The translations under genes were made by a program, and so were the position numbers. A DNA stretch of 64,000 bases from Heterobilharzia americana (taxonomy: Eukaryota; Platyhelminthes; Trematoda; Strigeidida; Schistosomatidae): positions 74,777,160 through 74,841,159 of the forward strand of contig OX104130.1 of NCBI GenBank assembly GCA_944470555.2. Direction: 5' to 3'. The notes below the pieces were generated by a model. The model was not told the origin of the DNA. It saw only the letters and a list, made by a program, of their open reading frames with translations, and searched no databases. Positions within the stretch are counted from its first letter, which is position 1. The number at the start of each line of letters is the position of its first letter. This document shows positions 1-10,861 of the stretch, piece after piece.

Positions 1-3000
1 AGTAAGCCTAGACCTTGCACGGCTTTCAAGTTGATTTATTACCGTCGCCGAATATTTAGGCAGATTGTGAGATCTACTGTGAATCCGACGGGACAGCCTG
101 GCTTATCAACCCTGATAACGTCATAAATTCCACCATGGCTGCTGGTTTTTGGTGCCTAGTTAAGTCGGTTTTGCTTGCCCAGGAACGGTTCCCTCTCGTC
201 TTTGAGGTTCCACGTGGATTTCTTGACTTCATATACCATAGTATTCTCCAGTTAACTGGCCTCCCAATTCAGCCCTTCCTCCATATTTTCATGTTCCTTG
301 CTAATGCAATCAAGTTTATTCTGTGCAATCTCTGGGTTAGATTCATCAGACTTGGCAGTTACATCATGGCCGTTCCGCAAGTTCATCAGAGTTTCCATTT
401 CCAGTTCTGGTGAGTTAGATTATATTTTTGCATCTCTTGGTCTCAGTGAATATCGTACTTCCACTTCACCTGCCACTGACCGTTTTGCGACTGATATCTT
501 CAGACTTCAAATCGATAACAGCCGGAGTCAAGTCAAGCCCCTTCACCGGCATATTTACTTTTTTCGAGCTTGAGGATGTTTGAAAAATTGACAACCCACT
601 TTGATTTATTAACCATTGGTGACGTGCAGCTGATGATTTCATCAGTTTCGACCACACGATTTTCTGCCACCGGTTAGCTGAATTTCTTAATAATTTATGA
701 TGACTTCTTAACGTGATATGCATGATAGTTATGTGCATTATATATTTTATCATGTTATATTACTGCGCTATGTTGCAAGTCCATACTGATCAGCGCCCAA
801 CATGTTCAGTTCAGTTCCAACCCTGACCTTGCACTTGACTGGCGCCACTTTATCGTGAAAAAAAGAATAGTGAATGGAGACGACCGAAAATCATAAACAA
901 TCTGCATTTTCTGTAAAGAGATATTTTTCTGCTCTTTCCATTATCTGCAGACACTTTTGGCTTCATGATAATCGTTGATATCCCCCCTTCCGTATCATTC
1001 AATTATTGGAAATTTCCCCACCACTGACAATTTGATAAGGCCTGTCAACTGGCTTCTCTCATGTTAAATTCCTAATTCGAGAATAAACCATCCAGTTATT
1101 TATCAATTGTGCACATGCCACGCCTTGGATACTCAGTTATGCTCACAAGGAGTCTCGCGACCACGCCTCACACAACCGGACACAAACTTTCGCCATTATT
1201 GACCGCGAATTTTGGTATCCTGAATCATCTGTATATGTAACTGACTTTCCTGTCCGCAACCTCCAAACCATGTGAGAATAGAAAATCGACTTCGCTGACC
1301 AAAAGTTGAGGAAATGCACAATCAAAGGTCCCTTCCAATCAGTAATCATTTACAAACTATAAGCAATACGAAAATAAGTAGGGAGTCGGGCAAAAGCTCT
1401 TGAGCTGAAAAGTAATAATTTATCGAATATCATGAGCAGAATACCCGCAAAAGTTAGTGAAATCATGCCATCGATAATGCTCGCCCGAGATTCATGTTTA
1501 TAACAATGACAGCTCATCCTTGCTAATACGAGTAGGCAACAGTTTGACAATTCTGGCCGGTGGAGCCTTATTGCTCAAAGATAGACATAAGGTTCACATT
1601 GGGAGAGCTTCTGTACAGAATACAATAAGATAGTGGATATCTCAAGTTTCTGAACACGTCAGATTTTCATAAGGATGAATTCCATTCGTATTTCCCAAGG
1701 GAACGGGATACGAGAAAAACGTTAGATGCGTTGTCGAAAATAATTTGTTTTAAATATAGAGAGGGGTGCTAACATGCACACCGTGAAATTTACCAACACC
1801 AAAAGTTGTCTGATCAGTTGTGCCTTATTAGCTTGAAGTGGCGAATACTTATATCACGACGGTAATTAAGTTACACTTTGTGGTGAGAAGTAATTCACTT
1901 GAGTGTGCTCATGGGACAATTAAAGAGTGGAACTGCGGAAGACAAGAGGCAATGGGCAGTTTAGCTTGCCAGATTCCCCAGTCAGCTTACAGAAGGACAA
2001 GCGGTTTCATGAAATACTTAGGCCTGAGTAGGAGCACAAAGACCACAGAACCTGTAAATGGGAGTGTCTTTCAGGCTAAAGAACTCACGAGTGGCGTAAC
2101 ACTAACAGTATGACTATATAAAAGGTTCGCCGGATATGCAGCCACTGGTAAGCCTACCACTGAGATGTTCCCGGGTATGTAGCTTCGGACTTGGATGAAA
2201 ATAGTAGGCCTGATAGAAATCTGGAATAAAACATTTGCCTCTATACTTTTTGACTTGGTGCTAGAGGAGGGAAATGTGGCTTTTGCAGTAATTTAAGTAG
2301 GTGAGATATCATTTTCTCTACGCCTGATTCCAAGGCACGATTTTCAAAAGGGAAGATAAAAAGGCTGAAAGTTGGCAACGTTATCTGCCGGAATGGAATC
2401 GAAGGGGATTAGCCGACAGTATGAACGGCCAGAGGCTGTGAACATCAGTGACGAGTTTACAGCAAAAGTTGAATGGAACAGAACCGACTGCTGGACATAT
2501 GTGAGCATAAAGTGGAGGTGAGGTGCAGGGGATCATACTCATGATTAAGAATGGCAACTTTGCACTTCGTATATATTTCACAGGCTGAGCACACCGATTC
2601 TAACCTAACCTACTTGCTGGGAAATGAAGGTGAAGTTTCTGACAGGTGGAAGTGTTGACCTCAAACCAGATAGGCACCGGGATTACAGGAGGCTGTGTTG
2701 CATAGCACACGAGCTTCTTAAGGTTGAGGGAAAGCTTAAGGGCTGAAATCTTCGTAGACCTGCTGCGCCTGATTGCAGTTGAACGACGTAACCAAGTGTG
2801 ACAATGTTTTATCTGACTTACAAAAAATTCCTTAGTATTTCGTTTCTAGAAGCTAACTTACCCCCAGACTAGAAATCGGTGGCAGTTTACTCGGTGCGTG
2901 AGATTGCTGACAAAGCCATCACCTATAATTGTAAGCTGACGCTTTTGGTCCCCCCAGTTACCAAGGTAATGGAAAGAGTAGTGCATAACTTATCTCCTCA

Positions 3001-3699
3001 TTATCAAACGGAAAAAAGATTACTAAATTATCTCTCACCCGGGCTCTTACTTAGCCTGCTGATGGCATCGAACGGGCGAACTCCTTCTGTTGGTCAGAAG
3101 TCTGTTTATATGGGGTCGCTTGAATTTCCTAAGATGTTCGCCGAGGTTATTCATATCATTTCCGTCACATTTCCTTTGCGCAAGTATCGTATGTTGAGAC
3201 GTTTTAATCAGTAAATAAACTGCTGATTAACTACGCAATACATACCAAAGCGTAGTGTTAAGGAGTTATGCTCCACCACAGCGCTCACTCTGTGTCCACA
3301 GTGATCGTGACGCGCTACGCAGAGGCTTTGGCTTAAGGGTTTATGTGGGGACTAACTCGTGTGGCTCATAGGTAGTCGAAATAATCGGTCTCAACCACTC
3401 GTATTTGGTTCATACATAAGTAGATGGCTGTGAATACTCAGTGGCTGGCGTCAGGGCCCCACTCTGGGTTCACTTTAAAACTGGTGTTTTAAACGACCTA
3501 CCAACAACCTTAAACACACGTTTACTCCTATGTGCTGACGGTCAGGAGGTTTGGGGGAAATATACAGACGACCAGATATGTGTTTTCCGGGAGAGCCTAT
3601 CTGAAATCCAAAATTCGGCAAGGGAATTGTCAACAAGAAAGTGTGCAGCAATGACAAGTGTGGTTCATGCATGACTTGCCACTTCCACTTCTTTGAATG
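1..3699. other. No confident gene
   Basis: I recognise no gene or repeat family here. Short open frames occur on both strands without a recognisable domain. The minus strand between about 90 and 750 gives hydrophilic, protein-like translation broken by stops and at least one frame change, so it could be an old coding relic. Nothing else supports a call. Confidence 0.3.
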
Positions 3700-4260
3700 C
3701 GCAACCAGTAGCTGTGACCAACACTTATTAGTCGCAGTCCTCTATTTTGGCAGCTGGAAGGCATCTGACCGCGTTGGCCATTCTCTGCCCTCGTGAAAAC
3801 TTAGGGCTCACCAGAAAGAATCCCCATTGCCGAGTTGGATTGGATCCAAACTAAGCAGCAGTTCCCAAGCAGTGAGAGCTGGGCTGCATCTTTCAAAATC
3901 TAGAGCCACCACATCTGGTGTCACCCGGGGTAATGTGCCAGGCCCTCTGCTTCTCATCACCCTCATCGGTGACTTCTGGCTGTTTCATACATGGTAAACC
4001 GTTTCTGTACGTCAATGACATTCAGGTGATCTATACATTCCATGTTGATGATTCAAACTACTTACGAACATTGGCACAGAAAGAACCATTCCAGGTGATC
4101 AACTGGTCAACTACATAAAAGTTTTGATTGAACTTGGACAAGTGTGGCTGGATACACCTCTGTTCACCCACTGCCAACATGAAACTTGTTCTACAATTTT
4201 TTACTGATGTCTGCTACTGTAGATCGTGTTAAGCTCATATGAGCTGCGGGACTTCCGAGG
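3700..4260 (+). mobile_element. CR1/Jockey-like reverse transcriptase remnant
   Basis: Broken plus-strand translation follows the reverse transcriptase of a CR1-like non-LTR retrotransposon. A K-A-S-D-R-V-G-H stretch stands for the first catalytic block near 3760. GVTRGNV-PGPLL-like residues follow around 3920-3960. Then comes YVNDIQVIY near 4010-4040, where an active element has the Y-A-D-D motif, so a key residue is already lost. Several stops and frame changes make it an inactive fossil. The family is inferred from these motifs; the specific element cannot be named. Confidence 0.5.
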
Positions 4261-4470
4261 ATTCGAAGTCAAAGTCAAAGTCCGCTGCCTTATGCATGTT
4301 CATAAATTTGACAATGAGACATTGTGTGAGGACTAGTGACACTACCTGGATGCTCAAAACTCGGTAAGTGGAGCGGGGTTCAAACTGGTGATCCACTGGT
4401 TGTACGTCATCTGCCTAAGCTACTGGACCACTGCCACATACTTCTGCGGGATTAAGATTCTACAGTACTC
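4255..4470 (-). mobile_element. tRNA-like SINE remnant
   Basis: On the minus strand the stretch near 4370-4440 contains an A-box-like TAGCTTAGGCAG and a B-box-like GTTTGAACCCC at suitable spacing for an internal Pol III promoter, as in tRNA-derived SINEs. No clear hammerhead core follows. The boundaries are approximate. Confidence 0.3.
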
Positions 4471-5640
4471 ATAAGATGATTGCCTCCTTAGTAAGTACTG
4501 GTTCTACTCTATAAAATCCATTGCTAACGGCTATTTCCAGACACTTCACAGTTTGCAGAGAGTGTTTAGCTCGAATGCTCTTTTAAGGTATAGTCCTCTC
4601 TTATTACACCCAGTTTTCGTTTGTTAGTCAGTATTTTTGGAATACTTTTATTCCTTTGAGTTCTTTTACTGTAAGCGAATAATCTTGTCCTCTTACCGAT
4701 AGTCTCTACTTTGACATATGACCAATATTGGTCGGAGTCACTTATGACAGCAAGCTATGATGGTTGAAATGATCGCTCTTTAAGGTCCTGAGATGCCAGA
4801 AACGTCTTTTGAAAAGTGTTAAGAAAAATTAGTTACCATCCCATTGTAAATAGTTGGTGGGGATCTGAAGATGAAGTTGCACTACTGGCTGTACGACATG
4901 TTACAACAGTATGGTGTTCCGCTTGGATAACCCGCATTTCGTAATGATACGTTTGTGTCTTTACAGTACAAACTTTGCTGACTCCATGTTGGATTCATTA
5001 AAGTAATAAGAACGTGTGTGGTTTTTTTATCTGAAGGAGGACATCTGATGAGAAACAAAATGCTTAATTTAGCTCCGAAAATTTACCAATCATATTACAG
5101 CTTCGTTTTGTTGAGTAAATGTCACACATCAGACAAACAGGTAAATCAGCGTAGAACATCCCAGAGAAATGCATCGGCTGTAGTTGCCACAACAGTATGC
5201 AAAGAGGAAGTAAATTGAAAAAGAGTGTATAGGAGTGGGAAAGAGAAATAGGTGAAGGCTGGCGAGAATGTTCATCCTTCAAAGGCGTTAAAAAGTGGAA
5301 AAATCTACACTACCGTGACTGATTTTCAAAAATTGTTACCAATAGTCTTTAACCATTAATCCCAGACAGACCGTGAACACCTCTACACAGTTGTAACCTC
5401 TTGGTCGAACTATCTTGAGCCTTCTTCCAACCCACTCCTATTTGAGCTGAAATTGCACGTTGAGATAGGCGCAGCATGTGTCCATGCTGACTCAATGGGT
5501 GAATGTTTATGGTTATCGACTGACGTCCTCTTTGTCGAGTAACCTTGACCCAACCTCGACACTACCCACACTGTGATTCCAGGACACGTGAACAACGGCA
5601 TGAAGACACCTGTGGTCAAAATCCCGTAAGGACCCGAGGG
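4471..5640. other. No recognisable gene
   Basis: Only short open frames on both strands. I see no domain, RNA gene or repeat that I can name. Confidence 0.3.
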
Positions 5641-5649
5641 AACTTGTGT

Positions 5650-5800
5650 GCTAGCAGAGTTTTGAGTGAAATTGGTGTTGCATGGCTGCCAACACCGTGA
5701 AAAATTACATCTTGAAATGCCTGTAAAAGAAGTCGTATTACTAATAGTGGTACGTGACCACAGAGCCAGAGATATTTACATAAGGCCGATGAGTACATCA
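5650..5800 (-). repeat. Diverged copy of the family A 5' unit
   Basis: It reads in parallel with 22220-22335, the antisense 5' untranslated part of the full family A element, with many substitutions. Together with 6746-6995 it may be one older copy split by the family A fragment at 5906-6745. Confidence 0.35.
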
Positions 5801-5905
5801 TTCCTGGAACTTTAAATCTGACTATCTCAAATCTAGCTGTGAAACCCACGTCACCGACACTGAAAAACGACAAGACAGAGAGGTGTACTGAGACTTACCT
5901 TTTCT

Positions 5906-6745
5906 CATAGGTGGTGCAAATTGGCAAAAGCCAATCGAGCCTTTTGTTGCCGATGAGATTTCTGCTCGGATACAAAAGGCTCGATTGGCTTTTGCCAATT
6001 TGCGCCACCTATGGCGCCGCCGTGATATTCGTTTGTCTATTAAGGGTCGCGTGTACTGCACAGCAGTCCGCTCTGTTCTACTATATGGCTGTGAAACATG
6101 GCCACTGAAAGTGGAGGATACAAAAAGGCTTCAGGTGTTTGATCACCGTTGCCTTCGTAATATAGGACGTATTCCGTGGTATCACCATGTGAGTAATGCA
6201 GAAGTTAAAAGTAGAGTTTTGGGGAGAAGAGGTAAGTCAGTTGACGAGGTTGTGAACCTTCATCGACTGAGATAGCTGGTTGGGACACGTACTACGTATG
6301 CCTAGTCATCGATTGCCTCGTCACACAATGTTGGCTGAGGTGGGTCCAGGCTGGAAAAAGGCCCGAGGTGGCCAGACTAAAACATGACATTAATGTATGA
6401 AGTCTCTGACTGTTGGTTTAAGCCATGTAGGACGATGCAGACTAGGTGGTTGGGGTCCACGGGACAAGAGGAACCAGTGGTTGGAGACTAGGGGATATGG
6501 CTCAGAACCTCTGTGAGTGGCCCAGATGTACAAATACATTATCCTCATCTTAACGACGCTATACCGAATCTCACTATTCTCTCATTCTTCCTTTCTCTTT
6601 TTGTACTTTGTATTTCTTTTGACTGAATTTTCTTATCTTCATCTTGCGCCTCACTGCCGTTTTACTTGATGTAGTGATATGAGCTGTGGCAACTCGGACC
6701 GTTACCCAGTAATGCCTGGTCCTATGTTGATTTGGATGGCTGATG
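5906..6745 (+). mobile_element. 5'-truncated RTE family A copy with snap-back start
   Basis: The translation matches the C-terminal third of the 972-aa protein encoded at 19056-21974: [19 protein letters not shown], then [16 protein letters not shown], then the [11 protein letters not shown] region. A stop and small changes break the frame after about 6270, and the copy runs into the 3' untranslated part ending near 6745. Its 5' end is a hairpin: 5906-5947 is the reverse complement of 5972-6013 with one mismatch and a 24-base loop. Confidence 0.82.
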
Positions 6746-6995
6746 AGACTTCGGGTAGTCCGTGGGAGAAATATTGCTGTTGTCACACCATCCAGCTGGC
6801 AGTGCGACCTGTCATCGGACCCTATGTGGAAGTTATTCACACAAAAATAGTAGCTCATCCGTCTCACCAATATCTAGAAGACTTTTCTGGTATGGTAGGA
6901 CTCTAAGGAACAAACTAACCCACTAGCATGTGTCATTATGAAGTGTAAACCTGACAGTCAAACCAAAATAGCGTCTGTCAGTCGGCTTAATCGAT
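6746..6995 (-). repeat. Family A 5' unit, antisense
   Basis: The sequence follows 22560-22803 (the 5' end of the full family A element, which is on the minus strand), including the CTGGTATGGTAGGA block near 6888. It abuts the 3' end of a family A copy in the opposite orientation. Confidence 0.45.
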
Positions 6996-7229
6996 TTTAG
7001 TGGCATGGATGCACCCACACATTTTAATATTAATAGTCATACTGCACTTCATCAATGTCTTTTTCTTCTTTTTTTATAGCTTTACCACTTCTGATTACTT
7101 TCTTCCATATATCTGTCAATATTTCATTCTTTTGCTTACCATACTGATGTGCTGGTATCGTTTGGTAACTCTAACCACTATGTAATAACGCCACGTTCTA
7201 TAATTGATACTGACTGATAAATGACCTAT

Positions 7230-8050
7230 AATTTCATATCTTCGACTTTCCGCGGTCATGTCTCACAGCCATATAATAAATACGACAGAGAACTGTGGAA
7301 AAGTGTACTCTTTCCTTGATAGGTAGTCAGATCTTGCTGGTGTGAGATATAATTTGCAAATGCCAAAAGGGCCTTTAGTATTCTACCCGGAGTTTCGTGA
7401 ACAATCAAACCATTTGGGCTAATACAGTTTTGTATGTAGGTGATCAACACACTGCCACTTCAGTCACCATTCTTAAAGTAAGAATCAGTGTATGTCGGTC
7501 CCGAAGGATCATCTTACATTTGATAAATGCAAAACACACTCAACATATAGCTCAACAAATATGCAGCGGAAAATGGAGATGGATTGGGCATACACTGAGA
7601 AGGCCGACTGGGGACATCACGCATCAGGCCAGTCGCTCGAGTGGAACCCCGATGTTAAGCGACGAGTTGGGCGTGTGAAGCTAGGGTGATATGGAGGAGA
7701 TCGTGTGAGGAGGAAATGAGAGTTTGTGGGCTATCTTGAAGCCAGTTTCAAAAGATTCCAGAGAACAGAGCGCATTGGAGACGTGCTACTGAAGCCCTAT
7801 GTTCCATTAGGAACCCAAGGGACAAATAACGATGATAATGAAACACACTCAGATTTCTGTTGTAGGTGTTAAGAGGACCTTGCGTTTTGTTAACATCAAG
7901 TAAGAAGATAATGTCGTCTGCATACTCGAAATCAGTGAAACGCCATCCTGGGAATAAGTTAATCTCTTTAAAGTCCTACGTACCTACAGTTGTGTTCATG
8001 AGTAAGTTTGGAACAAAGTTTGGCAGGAACGGTAACACTGGGCATCTCTA
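7230..8050 (-). mobile_element. RTE family C fragment, interrupted
   Basis: Minus-strand translation gives a reverse transcriptase C-terminal part. An EYADDIIFLLDV block lies near 7900-7930. ISPNGLIVHETPGRI and LAFANYISHQQDL lie around 7320-7420, and YLLYGCET near 7260. A family B fragment is inserted at 7543-7840. The same stretch without the insertion occurs at 10225-10680. Stops and substitutions make it inactive. Confidence 0.65.
7543..7840 (+). mobile_element. RTE family B 3' end inserted in family C fragment
   Basis: It carries the family B C-terminal coding end (RWRRSCEEE-like and SPGTRALETCY-like tracts in broken frame), the shared 3' end reading GGAACCCAAGGGACAAATAA, and a short ATGATAATG-type tail. 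The 11-base repeat AAACACACTCA flanks it at 7532-7542 and 7841-7851, and occurs once at 10529-10539 in the uninterrupted relative. This is a textbook 5'-truncated insertion with target duplication. Confidence 0.85.
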
Positions 8051-8601
8051 GTATTTGCTGCTGATTGTCATTACTTCAGACGACAACTCTCCATCAGCTC
8101 CTACACGGCTGCATGAGTCTCAGTGGATAGCTTTGATTAGCATTGAAACAATTGTTCAGTACTTCTTCTTACTGTATTGGGTGGGTTCTTGTGTTGGAAT
8201 ATGATAAAGCAATCAGTATTTTTATGAAATATGCGGACGCAACGTTCCCCCCCCACTTAGTAACTACGTTCGTGAGGGTCGGTATACACCGAAGTAAAGG
8301 TAGGATGAAAAAATTTGAGTGGTGAAACCGAGATGAAGCAGTATTCTGTTGATCTGTTGACTAAGTTTATGAGATTATACACTTAAAAGAATAAGTTAGT
8401 GGGAAATTAAAAATTAGTGGTTGAGCAAAATAATTTCGTAATAACCAAGACACTTCGTGATCTGCTTTTCTCATCGTTTCTTTTTCGTCATTCACTGTTC
8501 TTAGGCTTCAAGAAAATGCGAAATTCTACAGATTTGGTGTAGTCTAGAAAGTTGACCGTATTAAAGGCTGCATCTCGTGTTTACTACTTAGTCTATACAG
8601 T
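8051..8601. other. 5' flank of USB1
   Basis: No repeat recognised. It should hold the USB1 promoter and 5' untranslated region, but no TATA box or other core element stands out. The sequence CTATACAG ends one base before the USB1 start codon, so it could serve as a splice or trans-splice acceptor. Confidence 0.35.
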
Positions 8602-9518
8602 ATGGGTACGCATTTGGTGGAATATTCATCCAGTGATGAAGAAAAGAGTGAAAGGCTAGAACTACCCTCAGCAATACAGGCTTTAGATTCTGATCGTCTA
8701 CGCTTTTTCGTCCATGAAGATGACCCTTCAAGGCATAACTTCCGTATCAGATCATTTCCTCACGAAACTGGTAACTGGGCTACATGTATATATATATCAT
8801 GTAAGCGCCTCAGCTTTTGTTCATTTTGATTAGGTCCTGATTTTCACTCACAACTACTTGAAGTAATTAACGATTCTATGATCCAGTTAAATCTAATCAT
8901 AAGTGATTTTCACTTCATGGACTCACTCCATTTAAGTTTGTCAAAAACATGGCCTATTTACTTTCATTGGATTGAAAAGCTTGTTTGTAACCTTCGTTCT
9001 TCGATAAGCACTTTCGAAAAGTAAGCATTGTGCTTTCATAATCATTTAATTGTAGGTTTTACATTGCATTTAACGATTTAGACATTTTGATAAATGAAGA
9101 AGGCACACGGTATGTATTTTCTCTACTTATTATGTTTCTTAGGTCTTTTGTTACTTTGGTAGCTTCTAAGGAATCTCATACAACTTTGGTCCCTCTCTTG
9201 AATTCTGTTAGTTCATGTGTCACTGCATTTCGTGGTCCTGAATATTATAAAGTGAGATAAAGTATATCATCTAATTACTCCTTAGGATCCTAAATTTCAT
9301 ATTAGCTTCTTATGGTTCAATGGTAATGTCCGAGAAAAATATTCTGAAGAAGTTTTAAACAATCTCTTAGTAAGTGTAACATTTTCGTATAATTTCACTT
9401 CTGTGTACAGCTAGATTTGAAGAAATCAATATTTTCTGAAAGGAAACAAATTTATCATAAAGTAACAGATATAGTGTGCAAAGCTGGTAACAAGCATTTT
9501 GATATATGTTTGTTGTGA
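8602..9518 (+). CDS. USB1: USB1: U6 snRNA 3'-5' phosphodiesterase
   Basis: USB1 trims the 3' oligo(U) tail of U6 spliceosomal RNA in the nucleus and leaves a cyclic phosphate. Exons: 8602-8800, 8834-9020, 9056-9109, 9143-9251, 9286-9369, 9411-9518. The five GT-AG introns are 33, 35, 33, 34 and 41 bases. The joined frame is open for 246 codons, slightly shorter than the human protein of about 265. It starts MGTHLVEYSSSDEE, a serine/acidic N-terminus like other USB1 proteins, then RSFPHETGNWAT (family RxFPHERGNWAT). The two catalytic tetrapeptide-type motifs of the 2H phosphoesterase superfamily are present: H99-L-S101 in DSLHLSLSKTW and H188-I-S190 in DPKFHISFLW. The C-terminus CKAGNKHF matches the family's CKSGNKFF. 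No frame break is seen, so the gene looks functional. The name rests on motif order and residues recalled from the family. Confidence 0.94.
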
Positions 9519-9705
9519 CATCCACTTTTTTTGTGGATAACAATTTCTTTTAGTATCCTATTACAGTTTTCAAACTGTTCAAATCAGTATATGCTTTTAA
9601 AGTAATTTTGTTAATTTGTCCTTGATTAGAATTTTTAATGAGATGAATCAGTTTAACAGTTAGTTTTCAATACAAACATAAATGAAATGTGTAATTTTTG
9701 TTATT

Positions 9706-9905
9706 ATGTATATTATTATTTGTCCCTTGGGTTCCTAATGGAACATAGGGCTTCAGTAGCACGTCTCCATTCCACTCTGTTCTCTACAATCTTTTGAACT
9801 TGACTCCACGACTGCCCGGAAGCTCTCATTTCTTCCTCACACAATCTGCTTCATGTCGCCCTCGGACGCGCAACTCGTTGCTTCCCATCTGGGTTCCACT
9901 CGAGT
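9706..9905 (-). mobile_element. RTE family B 3' end fragment
   Basis: It begins with the reverse complement of the family B tail (TTATTTGTCCCTTGGGTTCC) and continues through the C-terminal coding end to about 9905. Only about 200 bases remain, a typical 5'-truncated insertion. It sits inside the repeated tract shared with 10680-14245. Confidence 0.78.
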
Positions 9906-10224
9906 GCTAATTGTTGTTGATAAGACTTATTTAAAATAGCAAGTTGGTTGATTATAACAGAATCTTCTTCATTTGTAAAAATGTTTTGAGTCCGATAAAC
10001 AGGTTTGGTGCATATTTCATTACTAAGGGTACTTCAGACTGTGGTATTATTCCTCACGGATTGCATGATACGGTTTGTTATTCTAAGGTGTATCGATTTA
10101 CATCTATAGGCAGTTTCTTGCTGCCGTCCATTCGCTTCCCACCTTGATGTGCTGATATCGTTCGGTGTTGCGGACCGTTAGGTATTAATGCTAGGTCTTA
10201 TAGTTGATGCTAACTGACAGAAGA

Positions 10225-10680
10225 CCTATAATTTCATTATATCTTCGACTTTCCGCGGCTGTCTTAGCCACATAGTAAGACAGAGCTGACTGCGAGAAAT
10301 TGTATTCTTTCTTTGATAGGTAGTCAGATCTTGCTGGTGTGAGATATAATTTGCAAATGCCAAAAGGGCCTTTAGTATTCTACCCGGAGTTTCGTGAACA
10401 ATCAAACCATTTGGGCTAATACAGTTTTGTATGTAGGTGATCAACACACTGCCACTTCAGTCACCATTCTTAAAGTGAGAATCGGTGTATGCCAGTCCTG
10501 AAGGATCATCTTACATTTGATAGATGCAAAACACACTCAGATTTCTGTTGTAGGTGTTAAGAGGACCTTGCGTTTTGTTAACATCAAGTAAGAAGATAAT
10601 GTCGTCTGCATATTCGAAATCAGTGAAACGCCATCCTGGGAATAAGTTAATCTCTTTAAAGTCCTAGGTATCTACAGATA
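10225..10680 (-). mobile_element. RTE family C fragment, uninterrupted
   Basis: Nearly the same reading as 7230-8050 (ISPNGLIVHETPGRI, LAFANYISHQQDL, the YADD-containing block near 10600), but without the family B insertion. The single AAACACACTCA at 10529-10539 marks the empty site. Confidence 0.65.
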
Positions 10681-10861
10681 TGTTGGTCATGTTACAGTTA
10701 CTTAACTGGTCAAGACGGTATATGCTTTCCAACCAATTTTGTTAATGTGTCATTGTTTACCAGTTTTAGTGAAGGAAATCAGATGACAACAATTACTGAG
10801 TTCAATAGAGTTAGTTTTCAACATAGACATCAGTAACCTCGTCTAGTTTACTAGTTACTAG

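Larger units (their letters stand above)
9519..10860. repeat. Local duplicated tract downstream of USB1
   Basis: Two stretches here recur nearby. 9550-9700 is similar to 10680-10850 (shared TATATGCTTT and GTTAGTTTTCAA). 9905-10140 is similar to 14035-14245 (shared GTTGTTGATAAGA and CGATACGGTTTGTT). The simplest reading is a tandem duplication of about 1 kb that later received family B insertions: a short one at 9706-9905 in the first copy and a long one at 10862-14030 in the second. It could also be an unnamed repeat family. Confidence 0.5.

Noticed and set aside
8602..8829. Stand-alone 75-codon protein
   Set aside because: Its last residues read into the first 33-base intron of USB1; the true reading frame continues in exon 2.
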